Shown here: positions 50,214 through 59,600 of the stretch, one piece after another
How positions within the stretch are numbered: the stretch's first letter is position 1
Layout of the letters: each line of letters begins with the position of its first letter
Assembly (NCBI GenBank): GCA_017547885.1
Contig: JAFYOP010000004.1
Location: 259,287 to 323,286, forward strand
Direction of reading: 5' to 3'
DNA length: 64,000 nt
DNA from: Clostridia bacterium
GTDB lineage: Bacteria > Bacillota > Clostridia > Christensenellales > CAG-138
Made by a program: the position numbers and the translations under genes
The notes under the pieces: generated by a model
Told to the model about the DNA's origin: nothing
Database searches by the model: none
Seen by the model: the letters and a program-made list of their open reading frames with translations, nothing else

Positions 50214-50918
50214 ATGCTTAAATACAAGAGAATATCCCTCAAGCTGTCAGGTGAAGCCATGGGCGGCGATCAGGCTATCGATTTTGACAAGGCAGAGGCC
50301 ATAGCTTCCCAGGTGGCAAGGCTTCATGCTCTGGGCGTAGAAATTGGCATTACCATCGGCGGCGGCAACATATGGCGCGGCCGTTCCTCCGGCGATATGG
50401 ATCGCAACAGGGCAGACCAGATGGGAATGCTGGCCACCGTGATCAATTCCCTTGCTGTGCAGGATTGCCTCCTTAAGATGGGGGTGCCCACGGTGGTCAT
50501 GTCCTCTGTGGATATGCCACGCATAGCGGACGGCTATTCTTCCCGCGCAGCCCATGCTGCGTTGGATGCGGGCAAGGTGGTCATATTCGCAGGCGGCAGC
50601 GGGCTGCCCTTCTTCTCCACAGATACCGCTGCGGCATTGAAGGCCGCGGAAATTGGCGCAGATGCCATGCTGCTGGCCAAGAATGTGGATGCCATCTATT
50701 CCGATGATCCCAAAAAGAATCCCGATGCCGTGCGCTATTCCCATCTTACATATGACGAGGTAATAGAGCGGGAGCTGAAGGCTACCGACCTAACCGCCAT
50801 CACCCTCTGCAAGGAACAGAATATACCTATACTTGCCTTCGCCATGGCAGACCCCGACAATGCCGTAAAGGCTGTTCAGGGCGAGAGCGTGGGTACCCTC
50901 ATAGATAATGTCAAATAG
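50214..50918 (+). CDS. pyrH: Uridylate kinase (UMP kinase)
   Basis: This 234-residue kinase makes UDP from UMP and starts the large pyrimidine-cell envelope operon. It shows KRISLKLSGEAMGG, TIGGGNIWRG (about 43-52), the DRNRADQMGMLATVINSL motif (about 63-80) and GSGLPFFSTDTAAALKA (about 128). A TATAAT lies at 50167-50172. Position before frr is universal in Firmicutes. Confidence 0.96.
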   Translation: MLKYKRISLKLSGEAMGGDQAIDFDKAEAIASQVARLHALGVEIGITIGGGNIWRGRSSGDMDRNRADQMGMLATVINSLAVQDCLLKMGVPTVVMSSVDMPRIADGYSSRAAHAALDAGKVVIFAGGSGLPFFSTDTAAALKAAEIGADAMLLAKNVDAIYSDDPKKNPDAVRYSHLTYDEVIERELKATDLTAITLCKEQNIPILAFAMADPDNAVKAVQGESVGTLIDNVK

Positions 50919-50951
50919 ATAAGGACAATGTGAACATTCTCCTTTTGGGGA

Positions 50952-50980
50952 TTGTGCAAGATGATTGTTTCCTGTAAAAT
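50952..50980 (+). promoter_or_regulatory. Internal promoter before frr
   Basis: TTGTGC (50952-50957) and TAAAAT (50975-50980) are spaced 17 bases apart, 40 bases before the frr start. The preceding bases carry no gene. Confidence 0.5.
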
Positions 50981-51020
50981 ATACCTGTGAATTTTACCAA
51001 ACTTTTCAGGAGGTTCAAAT

Positions 51021-51572
51021 ATGGACGCTGTTGCAACTGCCAAGGAAAAAATGACCAAGACCATATCCGTGCTGGAGCGTGACCTGGGTACCCTCAAGGC
51101 AGGCCGTGCCAATCCTCAGGCTCTGGACAGAATTTTTGTAGATTATTATGGCTCTCCCATGCCCATCAACCAGCTTGGCAATATTTCCTCCCCCGAGGCA
51201 AGGCTGCTGGTCATCTCCCCCTACGATGCATCCATGATAAAGGAAATCGAGAAGGCCATACAGAAGTCCGACCTGGGCATCAACCCCAACAACGACGGCC
51301 GTGTTATCCGCCTGGTATTCCCCGAGCTCACCGAAGAGCGCCGCAAGGAACTGGTTAAGATAGTCCGTAAGAAGGGCGAAGAGGCCAAGGTTGCCATCCG
51401 TGCTATTCGCAGGGATGCCAACGATGCCATCAAGAAGGCCAAAAAGGACGGCGAGCTTACCGAGGACGATCAGAAGAAGCAGGAAGATCAGGCCCAGAAG
51501 GCTACCGACAGCTTCATCAAGGATATCGACAAGATAATCGCCGATAAGGAAAAGGAGATAATGACAGTTTGA
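51021..51572 (+). CDS. frr: Ribosome recycling factor
   Basis: This 183-residue factor splits ribosomes after termination with EF-G. It has [45 protein letters not shown] (key: [10 protein letters not shown], about 78-87) and [12 protein letters not shown], the standard RRF pattern and length. CAGGAGG precedes ATG. Its stop overlaps the TTG start of the next small gene. Confidence 0.96.
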   Translation: MDAVATAKEKMTKTISVLERDLGTLKAGRANPQALDRIFVDYYGSPMPINQLGNISSPEARLLVISPYDASMIKEIEKAIQKSDLGINPNNDGRVIRLVFPELTEERRKELVKIVRKKGEEAKVAIRAIRRDANDAIKKAKKDGELTEDDQKKQEDQAQKATDSFIKDIDKIIADKEKEIMTV

Positions 51573-51769
51573 TCTCCGTGCTTGGATATGAGCTGAGTCG
51601 GGCGACAGAGCTGCTTGAGGCCCAGGGGTATGCCGTAACTTGCGTAGAGACCCGTAGCCGCAAGGGCGTGGATGGCAGCGAAAAGCGCGTGATTCGGCAG
51701 CGCATAAGCGATGGACAGGCAGAGCTTGTCTTTGCAGTATTCAAAACAGAATGTGAAAATGGGGGATAG
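51569..51769 (+). CDS. Single PASTA-like domain small protein
   Basis: This 66-residue protein is read from TTG 51569, overlapping the frr stop (TTGA). [21 protein letters not shown], then [16 protein letters not shown], follow the PASTA layout (helix with Ala/Leu, Gly, then V-I-x-Q strand and final strand). PASTA domains bind muropeptides on kinases and PBPs, but this copy has no signal or anchor and would stay in the cytoplasm. It sits between frr and uppS. Assignment by pattern only. Confidence 0.5.
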   Translation: MISVLGYELSRATELLEAQGYAVTCVETRSRKGVDGSEKRVIRQRISDGQAELVFAVFKTECENGG

Positions 51770-51813
51770 CGGTCTTTCCGCGTCCCCTTTTGTATCGGAG
51801 GACAGCATCCAAA

Positions 51814-52539
51814 ATGGCAAAAATTCAGCCGGAGACTCTTAACCTTGGAAAAGACTTGCCAAAGCACATAGGCATAATAATGGACGGCAACGGACGTTGG
51901 GCCACCCGAAAGGGACTGCCCAGAAAGCTTGGCCACAGGGCTGGCATGGAGCGGCTCAGGGGACTTATACGCTTTTCATCAGATATAGGTATAGAAGCCC
52001 TTTCGCTGTATGCGTTTTCAACGGAAAACTGGAAGCGCCCCAAGGAGGAAGTGGGGGCGCTGTTTGAGCTGTTTATGGAATATTTTCTCAGCGAGCTGGA
52101 TGAGCTTCATAAAAACGGCGTATGTATACGCATAATGGGGGATATGTCCGCATTTCCTCAGCGCATGCAGGACGCTATGGCAGAGGCAATGTCAAAAACC
52201 GCCTCCAACCCCGGCCTCAAGCTAAACATAGCCCTCAACTACGGCAGCCGCGCAGAGGTGGTTCGTGCGGCAAACATACTTGTGAAAAAGGGCGAAGAAG
52301 TAGATGAAGAGGCTCTTATGAATGCCCTGTATACTGCGGGCCTTCCGGATCTTGACCTTGTGATACGCACAGCAGGCGAGCAGAGGCTTTCCAATTTTAT
52401 GCTGCTGCAGGCGGCCTATGCAGAGTTCGTGTTTACCGATGAAACCTTCCCTGAGCTTACTGAGGAGCTGTATACCGGCTGCATCCGTGAATATCAGCGC
52501 AGAACGAGAAGGTTCGGCGCGGTGGTGGAGAAGAAATAA
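51814..52539 (+). CDS. uppS: Isoprenyl (undecaprenyl) diphosphate synthase
   Basis: This 241-residue cis-prenyltransferase builds the lipid carrier for peptidoglycan. It shows GIIMDGNGRWATRKGL (Asp about 21), GHRAG, YAFSTENWKRP (about 64-74) and DLVIRTAGEQRLSNFMLLQ with the usual RTSGE changed to RTAGE. ATG 51814 is 12 bases after GGAGG. It overlaps cdsA by one base. Confidence 0.95.
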   Translation: MAKIQPETLNLGKDLPKHIGIIMDGNGRWATRKGLPRKLGHRAGMERLRGLIRFSSDIGIEALSLYAFSTENWKRPKEEVGALFELFMEYFLSELDELHKNGVCIRIMGDMSAFPQRMQDAMAEAMSKTASNPGLKLNIALNYGSRAEVVRAANILVKKGEEVDEEALMNALYTAGLPDLDLVIRTAGEQRLSNFMLLQAAYAEFVFTDETFPELTEELYTGCIREYQRRTRRFGAVVEKK

Positions 52540-53339
52540 TGATTAAGAGGATAATAGTGGGAATGCTGCTGGCAGGGCTGTTTGCGGCACTGCTGGTATT
52601 CGGTGAAGAGTTCCGCATGATAGTGTTTTCCCTTGCGGCGGCAGTGGCTGCCTATGAAATGGGAAAGCTGTTCCGCGCAAAGGGATATGAACCGTTTATG
52701 ATGCCGCTGTACGTGTTTGGCGCGCTGCATTATTTTGCAATAGCTCGTTTCGGCTATCCGCTGATGCTGCTGATATGGTTCCTTTGTGTGGTTGCAATAG
52801 CGGTGGAGAGGATATTCTCAAAGCATCGCACCACTGAGGACGCAATGGCATCCCTTGTGATAATGGCTTATCCCCTGATGCTGTTTGCAGCCCTTGCGCT
52901 GGTGATCTCCGGCAATGTGCGCTCAGCGGGCAGTATGCTGGGCATGCTGATGGTGTTTGCCTGTCCGTTGATCGGGGATACCCTGGCGTTTTTTGTGGGC
53001 TCCTTCCTTGGAAAGCATAAGCTGTGCCCCCATATCAGCCCAAAGAAAACAATCGAGGGCAGTGTTGGCGGCTTTATAGGCGGTGCGCTGGGGGGATTAC
53101 TGTGCTGGCTGCTTCAGCCCATATGGGGAATGAACTATCAGCTTGTGCCCATGCTTATAGTGGGGCTTGTTTGCGGAGGCCTGGGTCAGATCGGCGATTT
53201 GTTTGCCTCTGTGCTTAAGCGCTGGGCGGATATAAAGGATTACGGAAATCTTTTCCCCGGTCATGGCGGTGTTATGGATAGGCTGGACAGCGTACTGATG
53301 TGCGCTCCCATAGTGCTTTGGTATATTTACTTGGTATAA
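52539..53339 (+). CDS. cdsA: Phosphatidate cytidylyltransferase
   Basis: This 266-residue membrane enzyme makes CDP-diacylglycerol. It has seven to eight helices and the C-terminal signature HISPKKTIEGSVGG (about 165) and KDYGNLFPGHGGVMDRLDS (about 228-246). Its ATG overlaps the uppS TAA. Confidence 0.95.
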   Translation: MIKRIIVGMLLAGLFAALLVFGEEFRMIVFSLAAAVAAYEMGKLFRAKGYEPFMMPLYVFGALHYFAIARFGYPLMLLIWFLCVVAIAVERIFSKHRTTEDAMASLVIMAYPLMLFAALALVISGNVRSAGSMLGMLMVFACPLIGDTLAFFVGSFLGKHKLCPHISPKKTIEGSVGGFIGGALGGLLCWLLQPIWGMNYQLVPMLIVGLVCGGLGQIGDLFASVLKRWADIKDYGNLFPGHGGVMDRLDSVLMCAPIVLWYIYLV

Positions 53340-53343
53340 AAAT

Positions 53344-54486
53344 ATGAAAAACGTAGCTGTATTGGGCTGTACCGGCTCCATAGGAAGGCAGACTCTGGAT
53401 GTAATAAGGGCAAATCCCAATGAATTTCAGGCCATAGCAATATGCGCCGGGCGGGATGCGGACAGGGTCGCCGCTCAGGCGGCGGAGTTTAATCCTGAGT
53501 ATATTGCGATGGAGGATGAGGCTGCCGCAGACAAGCTTAAAAGCATGGGTGTAAAAGGAAAGATAATTTCCGGTACCGACGCCTCCTGCATGGTGGCTTC
53601 CCTTGAACAAGCGGATATAATAGTAAACGGCATAAGCGGTTATTCCGGCATGAAGCCATTGCTTGCGGCCCTTGAGGCAGGCAAGCCCGTGGCGCTTGCA
53701 AATAAAGAAAGCATAGTATGCGCCCATGGCCTTGTAAAAGAGGCTCTTGAGCTCTACGGCGGCAAAATATTGCCTGTGGACAGCGAGCAAAGCGCCATAT
53801 TCCAATGCCTTGCGGCGGGGAGCCACGGCGAGATTGACAGGCTCATACTCACCGCATCCGGAGGCCCATTCCGTACATATACTAAAGAGCAGCTGGATAC
53901 AGTTACGCCGGAACAGGCAGGAAATCATCCCACCTGGAACATGGGCAGAAAGATAACCATAGACTCTGCTACCCTGTTTAACAAGGGCCTTGAGATAATG
54001 GAGGCCAGTTATCTTTTTGATGTGCCGGGGGATAGGATAAGCGTGCTTGTGCATCCCGAAAGCATAGTCCATTCCATGGTAGAATTTGTAGACGGATGCA
54101 CAATGGCACAGCTGTCAAAGCCGGATATGCGCCTTGCAATACAGTATGCCCTCACATATCCACAGCGCACATATGGTGAGTTCGGCAGGCTGCGTCTTGA
54201 GGAGACCGGCAGGCTGACTTTCTATGCCCCGGACAGGGATAAGTTCCCTGCACTGGATCTGGCGTATGAGGCTCTGAAGGACGGACAGCGTCTGCCCATA
54301 GCTTATAATGGGGCAAACGAGGTAGCGGTAGAGCTGTTTTTACAGGAAAAGATAAAGTTTACGGATATATGGAAAGTGGTGGAATATACCATGGCCCATA
54401 TGGACAGGGGAGAGGTAACCTCCCTTGAGGATATCGAGCAGACAGATAAACTGGCAAGGGAGCTTGCATTTAGAAAGGGAAAATAA
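53344..54486 (+). CDS. dxr: 1-deoxy-D-xylulose-5-phosphate reductoisomerase
   Basis: This 380-residue enzyme of the methylerythritol isoprenoid pathway has the NADPH loop GCTGSIGRQTLDV (about 8-20), ALANKESIV (about 118), PVDSEQSAIFQC (metal Asp/Glu about 144-155), NHPTWNMGRKITIDSATL and NKGLEIMEA. It starts 5 bases after cdsA and ends immediately before rseP. Confidence 0.96.
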   Translation: MKNVAVLGCTGSIGRQTLDVIRANPNEFQAIAICAGRDADRVAAQAAEFNPEYIAMEDEAAADKLKSMGVKGKIISGTDASCMVASLEQADIIVNGISGYSGMKPLLAALEAGKPVALANKESIVCAHGLVKEALELYGGKILPVDSEQSAIFQCLAAGSHGEIDRLILTASGGPFRTYTKEQLDTVTPEQAGNHPTWNMGRKITIDSATLFNKGLEIMEASYLFDVPGDRISVLVHPESIVHSMVEFVDGCTMAQLSKPDMRLAIQYALTYPQRTYGEFGRLRLEETGRLTFYAPDRDKFPALDLAYEALKDGQRLPIAYNGANEVAVELFLQEKIKFTDIWKVVEYTMAHMDRGEVTSLEDIEQTDKLARELAFRKGK

Positions 54487-55512
54487 TTGAGCGGTATAAT
54501 ATCTATAATCGGCGCGCTGCTGGTGCTTACGGTGCTGGTGTTTTTTCATGAGCTGGGCCACTTTTATGCGGGCAAAAAGCTTGGCTTTCGTATAGACGAA
54601 TTTGCCATAGGTATGGGCCCCACGGTAGTAAGCAAGGAAAAGGACGGCACTAAGTTTGCTATACGCGCGCTGCCCATAGGCGGACTTTGCATGTTCCATG
54701 GGGAAGATCAGGAAGGTAAGGACCCTGATTGCTTCAGTGCTCAGCCTGTGTGGAAGCGCATGATAGTAGTAGCGGCAGGCCCCTTTATGAATATAGTGCT
54801 TGCGGTGGTTATTGCCATAGTAATACTCATGAGCTATGGCGAATACATGCCGGGCATAGTGGAGCTTACCGACGCCAACGCCCCCGCAGCTGTGGCAGGC
54901 ATTGAGGTTGGGGATATTCTGCTGGCCGTTAACGATACCGAGATAACCTATTATACAGACTGTATCCCCGCCATCGAAAATGCAGACCCTGCAGGTGCGG
55001 ATATAACCCTGCGTCGTGGAGATGATGATATCGTCCTAAGAGTCAATGACATATACGACCCCGAAACAGGAGCAAACCGCCTTGGTATTATGATATCCCC
55101 CGTGCGGCTCAGGTACGGCCTGTTTGGGGCGATAGCCCATTCCTTCAGATATGTATGGGATATCATGATGGAGATGTTCAGATTTCTGGGCAGCATATTT
55201 ACCACAGGTATACAAAGCGGCGACGTGGCGGGCCCTGTGGGCACTATAAGCCTTATAGGTCAGGCGGTGCGCGCAGGCTTTGAGGTGGTGCTGCGCCTCG
55301 GTGTGCTTATCAGCATAAACCTTGGCATAATGAACATACTTCCCCTTCCGGCACTGGACGGCGGCAGGCTGATGTTCATGGTGGTGGAGGCGGTTCGCGG
55401 CAAGGCTATACCTCCCGAAAAGGAGGGCATGATACACTTTGCGGGTATCGTGCTGCTGTTTGGGCTGATGATACTCCTTACATTTATGGACGTTAAAAAC
55501 CTTTTCGGATAA
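54487..55512 (+). CDS. rseP: RseP-type site-2 metalloprotease
   Basis: This 341-residue membrane zinc protease has FFHELGHFYAGKK (HExxH, about 18-24), a PDZ domain (AAVAGIEVGDILLAVND, about 138-154) and the third zinc ligand in NILPLPALDGGRL (about 285-297). It cleaves membrane proteins such as anti-sigma factors and leftover signal peptides. It starts at TTG 54487, directly after the dxr stop. Order uppS-cdsA-dxr-rseP-ispG is typical. Confidence 0.95.
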   Translation: MSGIISIIGALLVLTVLVFFHELGHFYAGKKLGFRIDEFAIGMGPTVVSKEKDGTKFAIRALPIGGLCMFHGEDQEGKDPDCFSAQPVWKRMIVVAAGPFMNIVLAVVIAIVILMSYGEYMPGIVELTDANAPAAVAGIEVGDILLAVNDTEITYYTDCIPAIENADPAGADITLRRGDDDIVLRVNDIYDPETGANRLGIMISPVRLRYGLFGAIAHSFRYVWDIMMEMFRFLGSIFTTGIQSGDVAGPVGTISLIGQAVRAGFEVVLRLGVLISINLGIMNILPLPALDGGRLMFMVVEAVRGKAIPPEKEGMIHFAGIVLLFGLMILLTFMDVKNLFG

Positions 55513-55540
55513 CATATAAGCTGTTTTGTGTGGGGGTATT

Positions 55541-56599
55541 ATGAGAAAAACAAAGCAGGTAATTGCAGGGGGCGCTGCCATAGGCGGCGGTGCGCCTATT
55601 ACAATACAATCCATGACAAACACCGACACTGCGGACGTAAACGCCACGGTGGAGCAAATACTTTGCCTTGAGGAGGCGGGCTGTGAGATAGTCCGCTCTT
55701 CGGTGTACAATGAAGACTGCGTAAAGGCCATATCTGAGATAAAAAAGCGCATACATATACCTCTTGTTGCGGATATACATTTTGACTATCGCCTTGCCAT
55801 AGGAGCCATGGAGAATGGGGTGGATAAGCTGCGCTTTAATCCCGGCAATATAGGCGGCGAGGATAAGGTACGCCTGCTTGTGGATTGTGCCAAGGCGAAC
55901 GGTGTGCCCATGCGCATAGGGGTGAACGGAGGCTCACTTGAAAAGGAGCTGCTCCATAAATACGGCGGCCCCACACCTCAGGCGCTGGTGGAAAGCGCCC
56001 TTGCCCATGCGGCGATCCTTGAAAAGCAGCACTACTATGATTCTGTAATATCCATAAAATCTTCCTCTGTAAAGGATACAGTGGAAGCATATAGACTTAT
56101 CAGCACAAAGTGCGACTATCCTCTGCACATAGGCGTTACGGAGGCGGGCGGGGGCGAAATGGCCCTTGTTAAGTCTGCCGCTGCAATGGGTGCGCTGCTT
56201 GTGGATGGCATTGGCGACACAATGCGCATTTCAATGACCGGGGATCCCGTGCAGGAGATACACGCCGCCAAGGCAATATTGAAGGCCGTGGGCATACGCA
56301 GGGAAGGCATAGAGATAGTCAGCTGCCCCACCTGCGGACGCACCTGCACAGATCTTTTAGCCGCGGTGCATCAGGTGGAAAAGGCGCTGCCTCAGGATAA
56401 AGGATATCTTAAGGTGGCAGTGATGGGCTGTGTGGTAAACGGCCCGGGAGAGGCCAGAGAAGCGGACATAGGCATCGCCTTTGGAAAGGGCGGATGCGCC
56501 CTGTTTAAAAAGGGCGAGCACTTTAAGACAGTGCATCTTGAGGGGGCGGTGGATGCCCTTATAGCGGAGGCTGCGGCTATGCTGAAGGAAAGGGAATAA
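55541..56599 (+). CDS. ispG: 4-hydroxy-3-methylbut-2-enyl diphosphate synthase
   Basis: This 352-residue 4Fe-4S enzyme works late in the methylerythritol pathway. It shows QSMTNTDTADVNATVEQI, LVADIHFDYRLA, RFNPGNIG, and ligand Cys in SCPTCGRTC (about 267) and MGCVVNGPGEAREAD (about 303). ATG 55541 is chosen over the in-frame ATG 55526. It lies 28 bases after rseP and 3 before polC. Confidence 0.96.
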   Translation: MRKTKQVIAGGAAIGGGAPITIQSMTNTDTADVNATVEQILCLEEAGCEIVRSSVYNEDCVKAISEIKKRIHIPLVADIHFDYRLAIGAMENGVDKLRFNPGNIGGEDKVRLLVDCAKANGVPMRIGVNGGSLEKELLHKYGGPTPQALVESALAHAAILEKQHYYDSVISIKSSSVKDTVEAYRLISTKCDYPLHIGVTEAGGGEMALVKSAAAMGALLVDGIGDTMRISMTGDPVQEIHAAKAILKAVGIRREGIEIVSCPTCGRTCTDLLAAVHQVEKALPQDKGYLKVAVMGCVVNGPGEAREADIGIAFGKGGCALFKKGEHFKTVHLEGAVDALIAEAAAMLKERE

Positions 56600-56602
56600 C
56601 AG

Positions 56603-59600
56603 ATGGACCAGAGGTTGGAGAGCCTGTTTGAAAAATACGGCTTGCCGGGGGCTGTGCTTGCCGAGGCAAACCTTAATAAGCGGGATAAAAAGCTTGCGGT
56701 GGTAATAAACGCAGGCTCTGTTACCCGTGCAGGCAATCTCTTTGCTCTGGAGCGTGATCTTTCTGAATTTATGCCGGGCTGTCAGGTTGAGGTGCGGATA
56801 AAGTGCGACAATATTGCGGAGCTGATCTCATCCGGTGATAAGGCAGTTTTGGATGCACTGAAGGACAGCTGGTGCGATATACAGCCTGTTGTGCGCCCTG
56901 CCATGGCGAATTCCGTTTGGCAGGCGGAAGGCAGCGATATAACCGTAAAGGTGCCATCTTCTCTTATGGCTCTTGCAGATAATCCGGCCCTTGCAAGAAG
57001 CGCGGAAGCGTATTATGAGAGGGTATTCGGAGTAAAGGTAAACATAAAGCTTGCGGCAGATGAGGAAATAAAGCCCGTGATAGCGGAGCAGCCGCCGGAG
57101 CCTGTGCGCTCTGCCCCCAAGGCGGAGCACAAGCCTGCTCCCAAAAAGAAAGACTCTGACAAAGCTGAAATAATACTGGGCAAGGCCATACGCAAGGCCG
57201 CCATAATAAAACAGAGCGCCGTGGATGAAAACATGGGCTTTGTTACCATACAGGGTGAAGTTATTTCCTCGGAAATGACCAAGCGCAAAAACGGCGGCAG
57301 CATACTTACCGTCGTCATCAGCGACCACACAAATACCCTGCCCTGCAAGGTATTCCTTGAGGACAATCAGGAAGCGGAAGTGGACAAGGCGTTGTCTGAC
57401 GTTAAGAAAAAAGGCGACTATCTGGTGGTTGCGGGGCGATACAGCATGGATGCGTGGCTCAGGCGTATGTGCGTATATCCAAGGGATATGGGCAGACTGC
57501 CAAGGGAAGTCCGCAAGGATACCGCCGAGGAAAAACGCGTTGAGCTGCATCTGCATACAAAGATGTCGGGCATGGACGGCCTTACCTCTGTAAAGGATGC
57601 CATAAAGACCGCCGCGTCATGGGGCCACAGAGCCATAGCCATAACCGACCACGGCGTGGTACATGCCTTCCCGGATGCCGTTGCTCAGGCGGACAAGCTT
57701 ACAAAGGACGGCAAGGAAATAAAGGTATTGCTGGGCGTAGAGGGGTATCTTCTGCCGGACAGCGAACTGATAGAAAGACAGGATGAGTACGTATCCGTTG
57801 CCATAACCTCCGCCCCCGGCATAAAGCTGGACGAGGTGTTTGAAATAGCGGCGGTGCGTTTTGACGGCAATGGTGAAAAGGACAGCGCCGTATTCATAAT
57901 AGACAGCGGCGCAACCCTTACCGACAGCATAGCGGAGGCCACAGGCCTTACCCAAGCTGCGCTGTCTCAGGGCATCCCCATGGGAGAGGCCATAAGGAGA
58001 CTTTCGAAGTTCGTGGGAGACAGCGTAAAGGTGGTGCAGGATACCGATTGCCTTGACCTGCTGCGCCAGCATGCAGAGCGGTTTGAGCTGACTGCGGATA
58101 CCCGCTGCGTCAGCACAGGTATGCTGTATCATTATCTCCATAGAGAAAGCAAGAATCCCGATATAGCTGCTGCCCTCAATACCTACGGGCTGGATATGCC
58201 CACAGGCAGCGCCCTTGACAGGGCAAAGGCGCAGGCCGCCGTTATGAATAAGCTCCTTGAGGAAATGGAGCAGAAGGGAATATCAAAGCTGTCCCTGACC
58301 CAGGCTATACCTGCGGAAAAGACAAAGGGCAAGCGGCAGACATACCATATAATCATAATCGCGAAAAATCACGAGGGGCTCAAGAACCTTTATCGGCTGG
58401 TTTCCTATGCCCATCTGGAGCATCTTAGGAAGGTGCCAAGGATACCCAGAAGCCTGCTGCTGATGCATCGTGAGGGGCTTATAGTGGGCTCTGCCTGCGA
58501 GGCTGGAGAGCTGTTCAGGGCAATGCTCAAGGGCGCGGATGACAATGCCATTCGAAGCATTGCGGATATGTACGATTTCCTTGAGATACAGCCCATCGCC
58601 AACAATGCATTCCTTATGCGAAACGGCACAGTTAAGGATGAAGAGGGCCTCAGGGACTTTAACCGCCGCATAGTGAAGCTTGGCGAGGAGCTGAACAAGC
58701 CTGTGGTAGCCACAGGTGACGTACACTTCCTTGAACCTGACCATGCCCAGTTTCGCAGCATCATAATGCACGCCCGCGGTTTTGAGGACGCAGAGGAGCA
58801 GGCTCCCCTGTATTTCCGCACCACGGATGATATGCTCAATGAGTTTGCGTACCTTGGAGAGGAAAAGGCAAAGGAAGTTGTAATCACCAATCCCAACATG
58901 ATCGCAGACAGCTGCGACAGGATGAAGGCGTTCCTTTCGGAAAAGGGCACATATGCCCCCAGCTTCCCCGGAGCAAACGACGAGCTTCGTGATATGTCCA
59001 TGAAGCGGGCCCATGAGCTTTATGGAGATGAACTGCCTGAGGTGGTCCAAAAGCGCCTTGATAAGGAGCTTAACTCCATTATCGGCAACGGATACGCATC
59101 ACTGTACCTTATGGCACAGAGACTGGTGCAGAAGTCCATGAGCGATGGGTATCTGGTAGGTTCCCGAGGTTCGGTCGGTTCTTCCTTTGTTGCCAATATG
59201 GCAGGAATAACCGAAGTAAACGCACTTCAGCCCCACTATGTATGTCCCAATTGCCGCCACAGCGACTTTGACGTGGATCGTACTATTTACGCCTGCGGTG
59301 TGGATATGCCGGATGCAAACTGCCCTGTATGCGGTACGCCCTACAACAAGCTGGGCTATGAAATACCCTTTGAGGTGTTCCTTGGCTTCAAGGGAGACAA
59401 GACTCCCGATATAGACCTTAATTTCTCAGGCGAATATCAGCCCGTGGCACATAAGTTCACCGAAGTAATGTTCGGCGAAGGCCATGCGTTCCGCGCAGGC
59501 ACCATATCCGGCATAAAGGATAAGACGGTATACGGCTATGTAAAGGCCTACTGCGAGGATAATGGGCTTATGGTGAGCCGGGACGAGATGGACAGGCTGG

